A DNA stretch of 64,000 nt, from assembly GCA_965224735.1 (NCBI GenBank), contig OZ245059.1, forward strand, positions 1,798,001 through 1,862,000. Direction: 5' to 3'. The notes below the pieces were generated by a model that had not been told where the DNA came from, did not search any database, and worked only from the letters and a program-made list of their open reading frames with translations. Below, piece after piece: positions 9,310 to 18,837 of this stretch. Made by a program: the position numbers and the translations under genes. Source of the stretch: Robiginitomaculum_A sp036478535. Lineage in GTDB: Bacteria > Pseudomonadota > Alphaproteobacteria > Caulobacterales > Maricaulaceae. Each line of letters opens with the position of its first letter. Positions within the stretch are counted from its first letter, which is position 1.

Positions 9310-10989
9310 GCTTACATCTTCGCGCATGTCCTTATCAAGGAGTTGCCCTTGTTTTTTATTCGCGATCAATTCGCGTGCTTTGGCATAGGCTGGGTCGTTC
9401 CAAAACATGAGGCAGCCATTGCAACCACGCCCACAACAACCATCAAGGCCAAGCTTGGGATTGACTTTGGGCTTGCGTTCTTTGTTGGCTTTCTCTTTCG
9501 TAAATTTTAACGCCTTGCGTCTGCGAACATAAAGAGGATGCTCAGGGTCATCGGTTTTTCCATTCACTTCAAGGCGCTGGGCAATCTTGTCGAGTTTAAC
9601 GCGGTTCCATTGCGTGTCAGTCAAAAGTGTTTCCTTACGTACAACTGTGCCAACAGGGATGCGGGCTTTGAGCATGTCCAAATTTTCTTTATCAAACAGT
9701 GAAAACGGGATGCGGATAATCGGTTTAATACCAGCATGCACAATCTCGGTGATATTGCCTGGATAGTTTTTTTCAATGCTGCCATCTTTGGCGGCGACAT
9801 TTTCAAACTCATACAGGCGCAATAAAACTGTCTCCCCGCCATCAGGGGTTAGAAACTCCATCACATCGCCCGCTTGCAGTTTGTTCTTCACGCCAAGGTA
9901 AAAAGCATCCCCATCAACTTCTATAATAGAGCCAGCAAACTCCCACGCACCCAAGGTTTGCGTCTGTTCGTAATTATGGGCGTAATTGGTCAAACGACCA
10001 TCATGAAAGGCGAGGGTGAAACCGCGATTGCTCACATTCATCAACTCATTCATATAGGGCTTTGGATTGAAATTCTTTGGGTCTTTGGCCCAATCATCCA
10101 TAGCGGCGCGGTAGGCGCGCGCGACAACGGCGACATAATAAACAGACTTGCCACGGCCTTCAACCTTTAGGCTATCCACGCCAAGTTTTAAATACTCATC
10201 TAGTTTAGGCATTAGGCATAAGTCTTTGGAATTTAATATATAAGCTGCGTCATTGCTCTCTTCAATTGGCATGAAATCACCAGGGCGGTGGCCTTCTTCA
10301 AGTAAGAATTCAAACATGTCTTTGTTGTCTTCATTAATCTCAAGTTCTTGCACAGTGCCGTCGCGCATCCGCAAATGCACCTTATAACCCCACCGGCAGG
10401 AGTTTGCACAATTTCCTTGATTTGCGCCGCGCTCTGACATGAAGTTAGAGAGAAGACAACGGCCTGAATAAGTCATGCACATGGCTCCGTGTACAAAGGC
10501 TTCGAGTTTAATGCCTGGGCATTTTTTGCGAATTTCGGTAAGCTCTTCAAAGCTAACCTCGCGGGCAAGTACACACAAATCTGCGCCCATGTCCTCCCAA
10601 AATTTAACCGACAACCAAGAGCATACATTGCTTTGGGTTGAAATGTGCAGTGGAATATCAGGAGCATGAGTGCGCACATATTGAAACACGCCAGGGTCTG
10701 CGATAATCACGCCATCGGGTTTCAGATCTTTTATGGTCGCCGCATATTCTTCGAGTTTTGGCACGTCTTTGTTATGGGAGAATAAATTTAGCGTTAGGTA
10801 AATTCGTTTACCGTGTGCATGGGCGTATTCAATGCCATCTTTAATTTGTTTTAATGAAAACTCGGACTTGGTGCGCAATGACATGTCGGGTGTACCCAGA
10901 TAAACAGCGTCTGCCCCATAGAGAACCGCCGTCTTGAGTTTATCAAGATTGCCCGCAGGCATAAGAAGCTCTGAGTTCAATGTAACCAT
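9298..10989 (-). CDS. U32-family peptidase-like protein (RlhA/TrhP-related)
   Basis: A 563-residue member of the U32 collagenase-like group. The N-terminal TIM-barrel-like part begins ELLMPAGNLDKLKTAVLYGADAVY. The U32 signature follows: EAFVHGAMCMTYSGRCLLSNF, then ANQGNCANSCRWGY. A long C-terminal extension ends in a Cys-rich CCGRGCNGC motif near residue 520. Named relatives act in RNA hydroxylation (23S rRNA for RlhA, tRNA wobble uridine for TrhP) using an Fe-S cluster and prephenate; proteolysis is not established for most of the family. The exact target here is not assignable. It stands alone on the minus strand. Confidence 0.85.
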   Translation of the reverse strand: MVTLNSELLMPAGNLDKLKTAVLYGADAVYLGTPDMSLRTKSEFSLKQIKDGIEYAHAHGKRIYLTLNLFSHNKDVPKLEEYAATIKDLKPDGVIIADPGVFQYVRTHAPDIPLHISTQSNVCSWLSVKFWEDMGADLCVLAREVSFEELTEIRKKCPGIKLEAFVHGAMCMTYSGRCLLSNFMSERGANQGNCANSCRWGYKVHLRMRDGTVQELEINEDNKDMFEFLLEEGHRPGDFMPIEESNDAAYILNSKDLCLMPKLDEYLKLGVDSLKVEGRGKSVYYVAVVARAYRAAMDDWAKDPKNFNPKPYMNELMNVSNRGFTLAFHDGRLTNYAHNYEQTQTLGAWEFAGSIIEVDGDAFYLGVKNKLQAGDVMEFLTPDGGETVLLRLYEFENVAAKDGSIEKNYPGNITEIVHAGIKPIIRIPFSLFDKENLDMLKARIPVGTVVRKETLLTDTQWNRVKLDKIAQRLEVNGKTDDPEHPLYVRRRKALKFTKEKANKERKPKVNPKLGLDGCCGRGCNGCLMFWNDPAYAKARELIANKKQGQLLDKDMREDVSLAE

Positions 10990-11081
10990 GATTTACCTTT
11001 TTGGAGCTTGTTTCATATTTTATAAATGCTCACAAGATTTTTATACAACTGATCGCAACAAAGCGTTAACTGAAATTAACT

Positions 11082-13331
11082 ATGTTAGGCAAAAAAAAAC
11101 CTATAAAGACAGCTATGACACGATATATACTATATTTACTTATTCTTTCCTTTTTTACAGCTGGCAGTGCGTGCGCTTCCGAAGAACAGAAAACGCTACA
11201 CAAAGCACGTCCAAAAATTGGGCTTGTTTTAGGCGGAGGTGGGGCGCGGGGCCTAGCTCATGTTGGGGTGATTAAGGCACTTGAAGATAATCATATTCCT
11301 ATTGCAGTCATAACAGGAACCAGTATGGGCGCAATCGTTGGGTCGCTTTATGCGTCAGGCTACACATCAAATGAGATCGTTAAAGTGGTTAATAAGCTTG
11401 ATTGGAATGATATTTTTAACGATAAGACGTCCCGCTCACGTGCGACTTTTCGGAATAAGTCTGATGAGTTTGGGTTTTTAACTGATTATAAAATTACATT
11501 TAGGGATGGAAAAATAGTTTTGCCGCAAGGGATTATTCAAGGGCAAAATTTGTTCTTGGAACTCTCGCGTTTGCTCTCTGATACACGCGGCATTGGCAAG
11601 TTTGAAGAATTACCTATTCCATTTCGCTTGGTCGCAACAGATTTAAGCACAGGGAAAGCTGTGATTATGACGGATGGTGATCTCGCATCAGCAGTTTTTG
11701 CCTCAATGGCAATACCAGGTTTTCTCCCGCCTGTGCATAGGGAGGGAAAGTTATTAATTGATGGCGGTATTGCTAATAACGTCCCCATTAATCTTGCGCG
11801 CCAACTTGGTGCAGATATTGTCATTGTTGTTAATGTTGGCACCTTACCGAAAAAATCAGAAGATATTGGTAATTTTATTGACGTGTTGCGGCAAACCCAA
11901 CTTATTCTCACTCAATCGACAACAAATTATCAACTTTCTACCATGACAGGCAAGGATGTACTGATTGCGCCCGATTTAGGTGGGCTTGGCGCTACCAGTT
12001 TTGATCAATCAAAGACGCTCATAAAAATGGGGGAAAAGGCTGGTTTGTCAGTTCTCTCAAAACTAAATGAGTATAAACTTGATGATCAGGAATGGGCTCG
12101 GTATTTGCAATCCCGGCAGCGGGGCTTTACGAGAACACCGGTTATTGATGCTATTGAGGTCTCGCAAAATTCAAAACTATCGGATCAAATTATCCGTACG
12201 GCAGTACGTCTTAAGCCAGGAGACACTCTGAATTTTGACAAACTTAATAAGGATATCGATACGCTTTATGGCATGGGACTATTTGATAAAATTACTTATG
12301 AGATCGATGAGAAAGATGATAAGAATATTTTACAAATTACCGCCAATGCTAAAGAAACATCGGATGGGTATTATAAGTTCGGAGTATCTCTAGATTCTAA
12401 TTTAGAAAATGTATCTACCTTTAAGTTAGGTATTTCTTATACAAAACCACAAATCAATAGATGGGGCGGGGAATGGCGCACGGAGCTTCATATTGGCGAT
12501 ACGCTTGAAGGGAAGAGTGAGGTTTACCAGCCACTGGGTGCCAAACAGAGGTTTTTTGTTGAACCATCTCTTCTTTTTACAAGAAACAAAAATCAATTTT
12601 TCGATGACGGTTATGTCTTGCGTGGCGAAGTAAAGTTCTTGACTTACGGCGCGTCATTGCAAGGCGGTATGCTATTTGGGCGCTGGGGTGAGCTACGCGC
12701 AGGGCTTACGAAAGAGCGTGTGAAGATTAGTTTTACTGACAATAATTTATCTGCCAATTCCATTGTGTACGATGATACGAGTGGTTCTGTTCGTTTTATT
12801 GTTGATACACTTGATAGTCTTTATTTTCCAACAGAGGGAAGCATTATTATTGCAACATATAAGATTCATGATACATTTTTGGGTGGAGAGCTACAGTATA
12901 ATCAATTGGACCTCAATGCTTATAGCCCCATGACATTTGGCAAGCACACATTCGGACTGGGAACACGCATGTCTGGTTCATTTGGCCAAAAGTCTACGTT
13001 CATAGGTAAGTCCAAGCTTGGTGGTTTTTTGTCGCTTGCAGGCTTTAGCCAAGACGAGCTTAACGGGAATGTTGCCGTTATGGCAATGGGTACATATTAT
13101 TATCGCCTCAATAAAGAAGCTCCAATTTTTGATACACCGCTCTTTTTGGGTGGTTCATTAGAGGTTGGGAACGTTTATAATTCATTTGATAAAATTAGTC
13201 TGGGTAAAGCAATTTTTGCTGGTTCAATTTTTGCGGGTACGAAAACGCCTATAGGCCCAATTTTTGTCGGTATTGGTGCCAATGATAAAGGCAATACAGC
13301 ACTTTATTTTTCTATCGGCAGTTTTTTCTAG
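11082..13331 (+). CDS. Patatin-like phospholipase fused to a POTRA and outer-membrane beta-barrel (PlpD-like)
   Basis: About 749 residues. A secretion signal opens the protein: the hydrophobic stretch ILYLLILSFFTAGSACA follows a basic start. A patatin domain follows, with the oxyanion loop GLVLGGGGARG, the nucleophile motif GTSMG and the DGG motif near residue 225. A POTRA-like segment (about 375-435) and a BamA/Omp85-type barrel fill the C-terminus, which ends in Phe. This is the type Vd autotransporter architecture; the lipase domain would be exported or surface-displayed. ATG 11115 (MTRYIL) is an equally good start for the signal peptide; neither start has a strong ribosome site. Confidence 0.9.
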   Translation: MLGKKKPIKTAMTRYILYLLILSFFTAGSACASEEQKTLHKARPKIGLVLGGGGARGLAHVGVIKALEDNHIPIAVITGTSMGAIVGSLYASGYTSNEIVKVVNKLDWNDIFNDKTSRSRATFRNKSDEFGFLTDYKITFRDGKIVLPQGIIQGQNLFLELSRLLSDTRGIGKFEELPIPFRLVATDLSTGKAVIMTDGDLASAVFASMAIPGFLPPVHREGKLLIDGGIANNVPINLARQLGADIVIVVNVGTLPKKSEDIGNFIDVLRQTQLILTQSTTNYQLSTMTGKDVLIAPDLGGLGATSFDQSKTLIKMGEKAGLSVLSKLNEYKLDDQEWARYLQSRQRGFTRTPVIDAIEVSQNSKLSDQIIRTAVRLKPGDTLNFDKLNKDIDTLYGMGLFDKITYEIDEKDDKNILQITANAKETSDGYYKFGVSLDSNLENVSTFKLGISYTKPQINRWGGEWRTELHIGDTLEGKSEVYQPLGAKQRFFVEPSLLFTRNKNQFFDDGYVLRGEVKFLTYGASLQGGMLFGRWGELRAGLTKERVKISFTDNNLSANSIVYDDTSGSVRFIVDTLDSLYFPTEGSIIIATYKIHDTFLGGELQYNQLDLNAYSPMTFGKHTFGLGTRMSGSFGQKSTFIGKSKLGGFLSLAGFSQDELNGNVAVMAMGTYYYRLNKEAPIFDTPLFLGGSLEVGNVYNSFDKISLGKAIFAGSIFAGTKTPIGPIFVGIGANDKGNTALYFSIGSFF

Positions 13332-13376
13332 CATAATTTTATTTTTTTTGTTTATATCCACTTGAAAAGGAAAATT

Positions 13377-13811
13377 ATGAAAATTGCTATTTATATAATC
13401 GGCGGACTTATTGCGGTTGTCATTTTTTTGTTTTTTATCTTGGGAAAAAAATCTCAAAAGGGCACGGCGATTGGCTTGGTGGATGGCACGTTAGCAGCTT
13501 GCTCTGGCAAACCAAATTGTGTTTCCAGCGAAGCGAGCACAGCAGATAAATTTAGCGTGAGCCCGATTACGGGCGTGAGTTTATCAGTTTTGAAGACGAA
13601 GATTACAGAATTGGGAGGCGTTGTAAAGACGGATACTGACACTTATTTCGCTACAGAATTTACCTCTGGAGTGTTCAAATTTATTGATGATTTAGAAGTT
13701 CGTCAAGACGGTGACAAAATTCAAATCCGTTCTGCGTCGCGCGTTGGTTATTCTGATCGGGGCGTCAACAAAAAACGAGTTGAGGCGCTACGAGTATTGC
13801 TGGAGAAATAG
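13377..13811 (+). CDS. DUF1499 family protein with N-terminal membrane anchor
   Basis: About 144 residues. One hydrophobic helix covers residues 3-24. The DUF1499 domain follows: CSGKPNCVSS near the start, YFATEFTSGVFKFIDDLE in the middle, and the conserved RSASRVGYSDRGVNKKR near the C-terminus. The family has no defined biochemical role. I chose the ATG at 13377, with AAAGGA just upstream; an in-frame TTG at 13362 is less likely. It ends one base before the folE start, which suggests co-transcription. Confidence 0.85.
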   Translation: MKIAIYIIGGLIAVVIFLFFILGKKSQKGTAIGLVDGTLAACSGKPNCVSSEASTADKFSVSPITGVSLSVLKTKITELGGVVKTDTDTYFATEFTSGVFKFIDDLEVRQDGDKIQIRSASRVGYSDRGVNKKRVEALRVLLEK

Positions 13812-13812
13812 T

Positions 13813-14364
13813 ATGTCTAAAAAAATAAACCATGCCAAAGTAAAATCTTTGGTGACTGAATTGATTCAGGCACTTGGCGAAGATCCAAACCGTGAAGGAT
13901 TGCAGGAGACGCCGCGCCGCATTGCCAATTTTTGGCAAGAATTCATTGAGTATGAACCTGGAAAATTAGACACTACTTTTAGCACAGTTAAATGTAGTCA
14001 AATGGTATGTGTTACAGGCATGAAGGTTTGGTCTATGTGCGAGCATCATATGCTGCCGTTTTGGTGCAACATTTCGATAGCATATATATCAAAGAATAAC
14101 GTTCTCGGCTTGTCTAAATTTGCCCGTATTGCCCACAAACATGCCCATAAACTCACTTTGCAAGAACAGCTTGTTACCGACATTTCCAAGGAAGCACGCT
14201 CTATTTTAAAAACGGATGATGTAGCGGTTTTGGCCAAAGGCGAACATTTATGCATGACCATGCGCGGTATTCAAACCCCGCACCGTATGATTTCAAGCGC
14301 GCTCGATGGACAGTTTCATAACGCAGAACAGCGAGCTGAGTTTTTCTCTTTGGTGAACGGGTAG
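13813..14364 (+). CDS. folE: GTP cyclohydrolase I
   Basis: About 183 residues, close to the family norm. It converts GTP to 7,8-dihydroneopterin triphosphate, the first step of folate (tetrahydropterin) synthesis. REGLQETPRR lies in the N-terminal helix region. The zinc site CEHHMLPF sits near residue 76, and GEHLCMTMRG supplies the second zinc Cys and substrate contacts. The frame is open further upstream, but ATG 13813 starts right after the preceding stop and gives the standard length. Confidence 0.95.
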   Translation: MSKKINHAKVKSLVTELIQALGEDPNREGLQETPRRIANFWQEFIEYEPGKLDTTFSTVKCSQMVCVTGMKVWSMCEHHMLPFWCNISIAYISKNNVLGLSKFARIAHKHAHKLTLQEQLVTDISKEARSILKTDDVAVLAKGEHLCMTMRGIQTPHRMISSALDGQFHNAEQRAEFFSLVNG

Positions 14365-14480
14365 CTTGCTCGATTTTTAGGTTTGCACCCACGCCTCAAG
14401 CAATTTTTTATTTGCTGTTAAGTTCTCAACCATGAAATACCCACTTTGGACGAGGGCCTTTGACGTTATAGCAGGTTCCT

Positions 14481-15692
14481 TTACCACGCCTTCACCATCA
14501 AAACATCTACCATATCACCAATTTTAGCTACTGGTGTATTTGCTGGGCGGCGCAGGAAACAATTTGTGGTTATGAATGGGGTAAGCAAAGAGCTGTCTTG
14601 CCTTGGATAGGGGGTAACGCTTAATTGGCCATTGCTACCGACTTTGGCATGGGCGCGAATAAATTCGTCCCGCCATGTGGTTGCTTTTAGATCTGTTGTT
14701 GTTGCGGCGCGCACGGTTCTAAGGGGTGGTGTTTGATTACCTGTAAGAGCATGGATTAATGGTTGCAAGAAAATATGGGCTGTGACGAGAGCTGATGCGG
14801 GATTGCCAGGCAGGCCCAATACCAATGCGTCTTCAAGCCTGCTAAACCAAACAGGTTTACCAGGTTTCACGGCGACTTTGGAGAATATTTGCGCATACCC
14901 CAATTCGCTAAAGACTGTTTTCATATAATCACGCTTGCCAACAGAAGCGCCGCCAATCGGGACGAGAATATTGGCGTCTTTTTGTTGCTCAATATCGGCT
15001 TTAATAGCGGTTGGATCGTCTTTGGAAATGCCTGATAATATTACATCCGCGCCCCATGCGCGCAGGAGCGGCGCGAGGGCATAGGGGTTGGAGTTTATGA
15101 CTTTGCCAACGCTTGCCTGACTCCCAGGTTCGACCAATTCATCACCATTGGCCAGCAGGGCAATTTTTGGCTTTTTGTAAACGTTCAGTGTTCCGTGATT
15201 ACTCGCTGCGAGGATAGCAATATGATAGGCATCCAGCAACGTTCCTTTAGGAACAACCATATCGCCTTTTTTAAAATCAATGCCCGCTTTGCGAATGTGT
15301 GAGGATTTTGAAATTGGCTCGGTTAGGGTAATGTTTTCCCCATAAGCTCTTATATTCTCTTGCATAATGACATGATTCGCGCCCGTGGGCACGGCTCCTC
15401 CCGTGAAGATACGAACGGTTTCACCTTTGCCAACGTCTCCGTCAAATGGCGCGCCTGCGGGTGCTTCTCCGGTAAGGGTAAAGATGGAGCCTTGTTTATG
15501 GCGTGCCTCAAGCCGCACGGCATATCCGTCCATAGCGGATGCATCCAATGGCGGTAGAGTAGTTTTTGCAAATGTATCTTCGGCTAAAACATAACCATCT
15601 GCTTTAACGATCGGCACAGGGATAACGGGCATTGTTTTTGCCGCGCTGTTTATCTTTTTAAGCGCAGTCTCAACGGAAATAAGCTTATGCAT
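14481..15692 (-). CDS. moeA: Molybdopterin molybdenumtransferase
   Basis: About 403 residues. MoeA inserts molybdate into adenylylated molybdopterin in the last common step of Moco synthesis. Visible motifs are PPLDASAMDGYAVR near the N-terminus, GEAPAGAPFDG, and the MoCF-type core PIGGASVGKRDYMK. GLPGNPASA lies in the second half, and a C-terminal beta-domain follows. I chose the ATG at 15692 (MHKLISVE): it overlaps the moaC stop by 8 bases and has AAAAAGG before it. The frame itself continues to 15713. It is last in the minus-strand Moco operon. Confidence 0.94.
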   Translation of the reverse strand: MHKLISVETALKKINSAAKTMPVIPVPIVKADGYVLAEDTFAKTTLPPLDASAMDGYAVRLEARHKQGSIFTLTGEAPAGAPFDGDVGKGETVRIFTGGAVPTGANHVIMQENIRAYGENITLTEPISKSSHIRKAGIDFKKGDMVVPKGTLLDAYHIAILAASNHGTLNVYKKPKIALLANGDELVEPGSQASVGKVINSNPYALAPLLRAWGADVILSGISKDDPTAIKADIEQQKDANILVPIGGASVGKRDYMKTVFSELGYAQIFSKVAVKPGKPVWFSRLEDALVLGLPGNPASALVTAHIFLQPLIHALTGNQTPPLRTVRAATTTDLKATTWRDEFIRAHAKVGSNGQLSVTPYPRQDSSLLTPFITTNCFLRRPANTPVAKIGDMVDVLMVKAW

Positions 15693-16170
15693 TGTTGGCC
15701 TTTTTATAATCACCAGATTTACCGCCGGACTTTTCCAGAAGCTCTATATACAATATACACATAGTTTTATCTGTAGCCTTAAGCATGTCGTAAATCGTGA
15801 GACACGCAACCGAAATTGCGGTGAGGGCTTCCATCTCGATGCCCGTTTGCCCCGTAGTTTTTAAGCGAGCCGTAACGTCAAGACCAGGCAGGCTCTCGTT
15901 AATGCGAATTTCTACTTTGGCGCTACTAATTGGCAAGGGGTGACAAAGAGGAATGAGATCACTCGTGCGCTTGGCCGCCATAATGCCAGCAATTTCGGCA
16001 ATTGTCATTACGTCGCCCTTTTTGGCCGCACTTGATTTTACAAGCGCGAGTGTTTCGGCGCTCATTTTTACGCATCCGCCTGCAATAGCGATGCGATGCG
16101 TTACATCCTTGCCTGATACATCAACCATGTTGACGCGGCCATCTTTAGCAATATGGGTTAATTTGCTCAT
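15685..16170 (-). CDS. moaC: Cyclic pyranopterin monophosphate synthase
   Basis: A 161-residue protein of standard length. MoaC converts the MoaA product, a cyclic dihydro-GTP, to cPMP. Signature segments are MVDVSGKDVTHRIA near the start, MAAKRTSDLIPLCHPLP with the catalytic Lys/His region, and TGIEMEALTAISVACLTIYDM. It lies in the minus-strand operon between moaB (9-base gap) and moeA (8-base overlap). Confidence 0.95.
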   Translation of the reverse strand: MSKLTHIAKDGRVNMVDVSGKDVTHRIAIAGGCVKMSAETLALVKSSAAKKGDVMTIAEIAGIMAAKRTSDLIPLCHPLPISSAKVEIRINESLPGLDVTARLKTTGQTGIEMEALTAISVACLTIYDMLKATDKTMCILYIELLEKSGGKSGDYKKANNA

Positions 16171-16179
16171 ATATGTTTT

Positions 16180-16707
16180 CTACACTTCCATCATTCTGGG
16201 CATGATTTCTACAAGGTTACACGGGCCAATGCGGTTGTCTAGTTGCGGCGCTATTACTTTATCCCAACCATCTTTGCACGCGCCGTTGGAGCCAGGGAGA
16301 CAAAATATAAAAGTGCCATTTGCCGTGCCCGCTACGGCGCGTGAAGCCACGGTTGAAAGGCCGACGCTTTGAAAACTAACCATGTGAAAAACATGAGAGA
16401 ACCCGTCCATAGTTTTTTCAAACAAGGGCGTGACAGCTTCAGGCGTTATATCGCGGCCAGTCAGCCCCGTGCCGCCGCTTGTAATAACAACATCAATGTT
16501 TTTATCATCAATCCAAGTTTTGACTTGTACGCGTACTTTGGGGATGGTGTCTTTGATGATTTCACGGCCAGCAAGGCTGTGGCCAGCACTCGTAATGCGA
16601 GCAGCTAAAAGATCGCCAGACGTATCATTGTCAAATGTACGCGTATCACTCACAATTAAAATGGCAATATTGATAGACTTAAATTCTCTGTTTTTATTTT
16701 TATGCAT
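16180..16707 (-). CDS. moaB: Molybdenum cofactor biosynthesis protein B (MoaB/MogA family)
   Basis: A 175-residue MoCF_biosynth domain protein. The strand IAILIVSDTR opens the domain. VVITSGGTGLTGRDITPEA is the molybdopterin-binding motif, and TFIFCLPGSNGACKDGWD closes the fold. The family adenylylates molybdopterin or is a close paralogue of the enzyme that does (MogA). MoaB is favoured because of the N-terminal extension and the operon place between moaE and moaC, but MogA activity is possible since no separate mogA is in the window. Confidence 0.9.
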   Translation of the reverse strand: MHKNKNREFKSINIAILIVSDTRTFDNDTSGDLLAARITSAGHSLAGREIIKDTIPKVRVQVKTWIDDKNIDVVITSGGTGLTGRDITPEAVTPLFEKTMDGFSHVFHMVSFQSVGLSTVASRAVAGTANGTFIFCLPGSNGACKDGWDKVIAPQLDNRIGPCNLVEIMPRMMEV

Positions 16708-16719
16708 TGTATGTCCTAT

Positions 16720-17160
16720 TTATTTCCATCTGGCTTGGTCTTGGTAATCTTGTTGTCTTGGTTCTACCCATTCAGCGGTGTTCTCGCCAATTTGTTTTTT
16801 CCAAAATATGGCCTCGGTCTTGAGATAATCCATCAAAAAATCACAAGCCGCGAAAGCGGAACGCCTATGTTCGCTGGCTGTGCACACAAGGACGATGGGT
16901 GCGCCTGCTTTTATTGTGCCTATGCGGTGAATGATAAGGACATCGATCAATGCCCATCTATCATTGGCCGCATTAATAGCTTCTTGTATGCTCGTTTCTG
17001 TTACCCTAGGATAACTCTCAAGATAAAGGCTATCCACATCGCCGTTCTCTCCGCGCACACGGCCAACAAAACTGGCAATAGCGCCAGCATTACCGCTTTG
17101 CTTTGTGAAAGCATTGATGCGCGCGCCTGCGTTAAAGTTGGTTTTGAGTAAGTTGATCAT
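16720..17160 (-). CDS. moaE: Molybdopterin synthase catalytic (large) subunit
   Basis: About 146 residues. MoaE uses the thiocarboxylated tail of MoaD to place two sulfurs into cPMP, making molybdopterin. Seen: GAIASFVGRVRG near residue 30, RIGTIKAGAPIVLVCTASEHR, and the catalytic Lys region IFWKKQ close to the C-terminus. I chose ATG 17160, which overlaps the moaD stop by one base (TAATG); the open frame extends to 17202 without family sequence. Confidence 0.93.
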   Translation of the reverse strand: MINLLKTNFNAGARINAFTKQSGNAGAIASFVGRVRGENGDVDSLYLESYPRVTETSIQEAINAANDRWALIDVLIIHRIGTIKAGAPIVLVCTASEHRRSAFAACDFLMDYLKTEAIFWKKQIGENTAEWVEPRQQDYQDQARWK

Positions 17161-17408
17161 TATCCGCCGCCAACGGGGGGGAGAAAACCGATTTCTATGC
17201 ATCCTGTTAAGGGCGCGTCCCCATGAACAAGGTTTTGGTTGATCATTGATTTAATTGAAGTTTCTTCCAACGCTCCTCCCAGATCATGTTTATCATTGAG
17301 CCATGATTTTAAGGCAAAAAGTGTTTCAATATTCGTAGGCAAAGCAAGCGTTTCTTGCCGCATGCCTACGCGGTCACTAAGCCGCCCGAAATAAAATATT
17401 TTCATCAT
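17160..17408 (-). CDS. moaD: Molybdopterin synthase sulfur-carrier subunit
   Basis: An 82-residue ubiquitin-fold protein (ThiS/MoaD family). It begins MKIFYFGRLSD and ends in the functional Gly-Gly tail (PPVGGG), where the thiocarboxylate forms. It overlaps moaE by one base, so the two synthase subunits are coupled. It is the second gene of the minus-strand operon, 21 bases after the TSUP exporter gene. Confidence 0.92.
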   Translation of the reverse strand: MMKIFYFGRLSDRVGMRQETLALPTNIETLFALKSWLNDKHDLGGALEETSIKSMINQNLVHGDAPLTGCIEIGFLPPVGGG

Positions 17409-17429
17409 TTCTCCTTTATTTTCTTTTTC

Positions 17430-18194
17430 CTATGTAAAGGTAAGACGACAGAATTTAAAGAGTAAACGTACTGCGACAAATAGAACCAAAAGAGCTGTTA
17501 GTTTCCGCACTGTGTTTTCTGAAAACAGCTTGAGGGAAAGACGATTGCCAATAAACCCGCCGACAAGAACCGCGGGCAAAAGAAGCCAGTAGGATTTTGC
17601 CTGTACTAAAAGATCTAAGTCTCCAAGCTTGGTTAATTGCCCCCATAGACCCGACAAAGAATTGACCAAAATAAACAGACTACAAAGCGCTGCAATTTCT
17701 CTGACTTTCCCCCATTTAGTGAAATGCAAAATAGGTGCAAGGAAAATGCCGCCGCCGATTCCTACAATGCCCGATAATAACCCAAGTCCGCCGCCGATGA
17801 TGGTATTGGTCCATAAAGCATTACTTTTGCTGGAAGGGTGTGTTTCGGCTTTTGTCTTGCGCAGCATGGATATACCAGCGAAAAAAAGCGATAATGCCAG
17901 AAGCCCGATAAAATATGTTTCATTGATAGGGATACGCCCGCCAACCCATGCCAGCGGTACAGATAGAACTAAAAATGGCCAAACCTTGGGCAATGAAATT
18001 AGCCCTACCCGAAAATAGTGAACACTATTACTACTCACCACTAAAATATTACATGCCAGCGATATTGTTGGAATAATAAGATAATTTGCACCTGAAATGG
18101 CTAAAAGTGCCGTATAGGTAGAACCGCCGCCAAACCCAACACTGGCATAAAGGAGAGCCGTAATAAAAAACAAAACAATGAGTGCTGCTTTCAT
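17430..18194 (-). CDS. TSUP (TauE/SafE) family membrane transporter
   Basis: About 254 residues with roughly eight hydrophobic helices and two internally similar halves. The family glycine motif FGGGSTYTALLAI is in helix 1, and its repeat GIVGIGGGIFLAPIL is in the second half. TSUP proteins move small sulfur-containing or organic anions such as sulfite or sulfonates. Its place at the head of a Moco operon would suit sulfite export beside a sulfite-oxidising molybdoenzyme, but no such enzyme is in the window, so the substrate is inference. Confidence 0.85.
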   Translation of the reverse strand: MKAALIVLFFITALLYASVGFGGGSTYTALLAISGANYLIIPTISLACNILVVSSNSVHYFRVGLISLPKVWPFLVLSVPLAWVGGRIPINETYFIGLLALSLFFAGISMLRKTKAETHPSSKSNALWTNTIIGGGLGLLSGIVGIGGGIFLAPILHFTKWGKVREIAALCSLFILVNSLSGLWGQLTKLGDLDLLVQAKSYWLLLPAVLVGGFIGNRLSLKLFSENTVRKLTALLVLFVAVRLLFKFCRLTFT

Positions 18195-18237
18195 TTCACG
18201 TCTTCCCTTCTAAGTTTACGTCCTATAAAAAGGAGGT

Positions 18238-18837
18238 ATGACAAACCAAAGTCCTCCCTGCATGATTTTGTGCGCTGGCACATCGAAACGTTTTGGCAGC
18301 AACAAAATATTGGCTCCGCTCGGCGGTAGGACCGTGCTGTCTCATGTCATAGAACGCATGCAGGGGCAAGTCTCAGATATGGCCTTAAACGCGTTCATGA
18401 CAGACTCTTACGAAGATTATGGATTGCCTGTTTTTCCAGATAGAATTCCAGGTGGGTTAGGGCCGCTTGCGGGCATCTTAACGGCCATGGAGTGGGCTAC
18501 TGGGCTTGGACGCGCGCAAGTGCTCACTGTTTCTGGAGATACACCGTTTCTGCCTGTGGATATGGTGATAAGGCTAGGCAATGCGCCAAAGAATACGATT
18601 GTGATCTCTTGTACCGAAGGCCGCCGCCAGGGTGTATGTTCGCTTTGGCCCGTTGATTTGGCACCTAAACTACGAGAGTTTTTTAGCAAAGGCGCAGATT
18701 ATCGTGTTAATAGTTTCTTGAAAAACTATACCGTTCAAGACATTGATTTTAGAGCCAATAAGAATATAAACCCGTTTTTTAATGTCAATACCGTAGAAGA
18801 TTTAGCGCAGGCAGAGAAAATACTCAACCGCCTGTGA
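18238..18837 (+). CDS. mobA: Molybdenum cofactor guanylyltransferase
   Basis: About 199 residues of the nucleotidyltransferase fold. MobA joins GMP from GTP to Mo-molybdopterin, making MGD or (with other proteins) bis-MGD. The N-terminal loop is CAGTSKRFGSNKILAPLGGR, then PGGLGPLAGILTAMEWA. The metal-binding aspartate sits in VSGDTPFLP, and the C-terminal NVNTVEDL is typical. An almost perfect AAGGAGG lies directly before the ATG with one base of spacing, which is unusually tight. It diverges from the TSUP gene and converges on moaA, overlapping its 3' end by 14 bases. Confidence 0.9.
   Translation: MTNQSPPCMILCAGTSKRFGSNKILAPLGGRTVLSHVIERMQGQVSDMALNAFMTDSYEDYGLPVFPDRIPGGLGPLAGILTAMEWATGLGRAQVLTVSGDTPFLPVDMVIRLGNAPKNTIVISCTEGRRQGVCSLWPVDLAPKLREFFSKGADYRVNSFLKNYTVQDIDFRANKNINPFFNVNTVEDLAQAEKILNRL

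Noticed and set aside
14377..14487. Short GTG-started frame of about 37 codons after moeA
   Set aside because: The C-terminal part looks protein-like (LTANKKLLEAWVQT), but there is no proper ribosome site and it may be the relic of a longer gene; too short to support.
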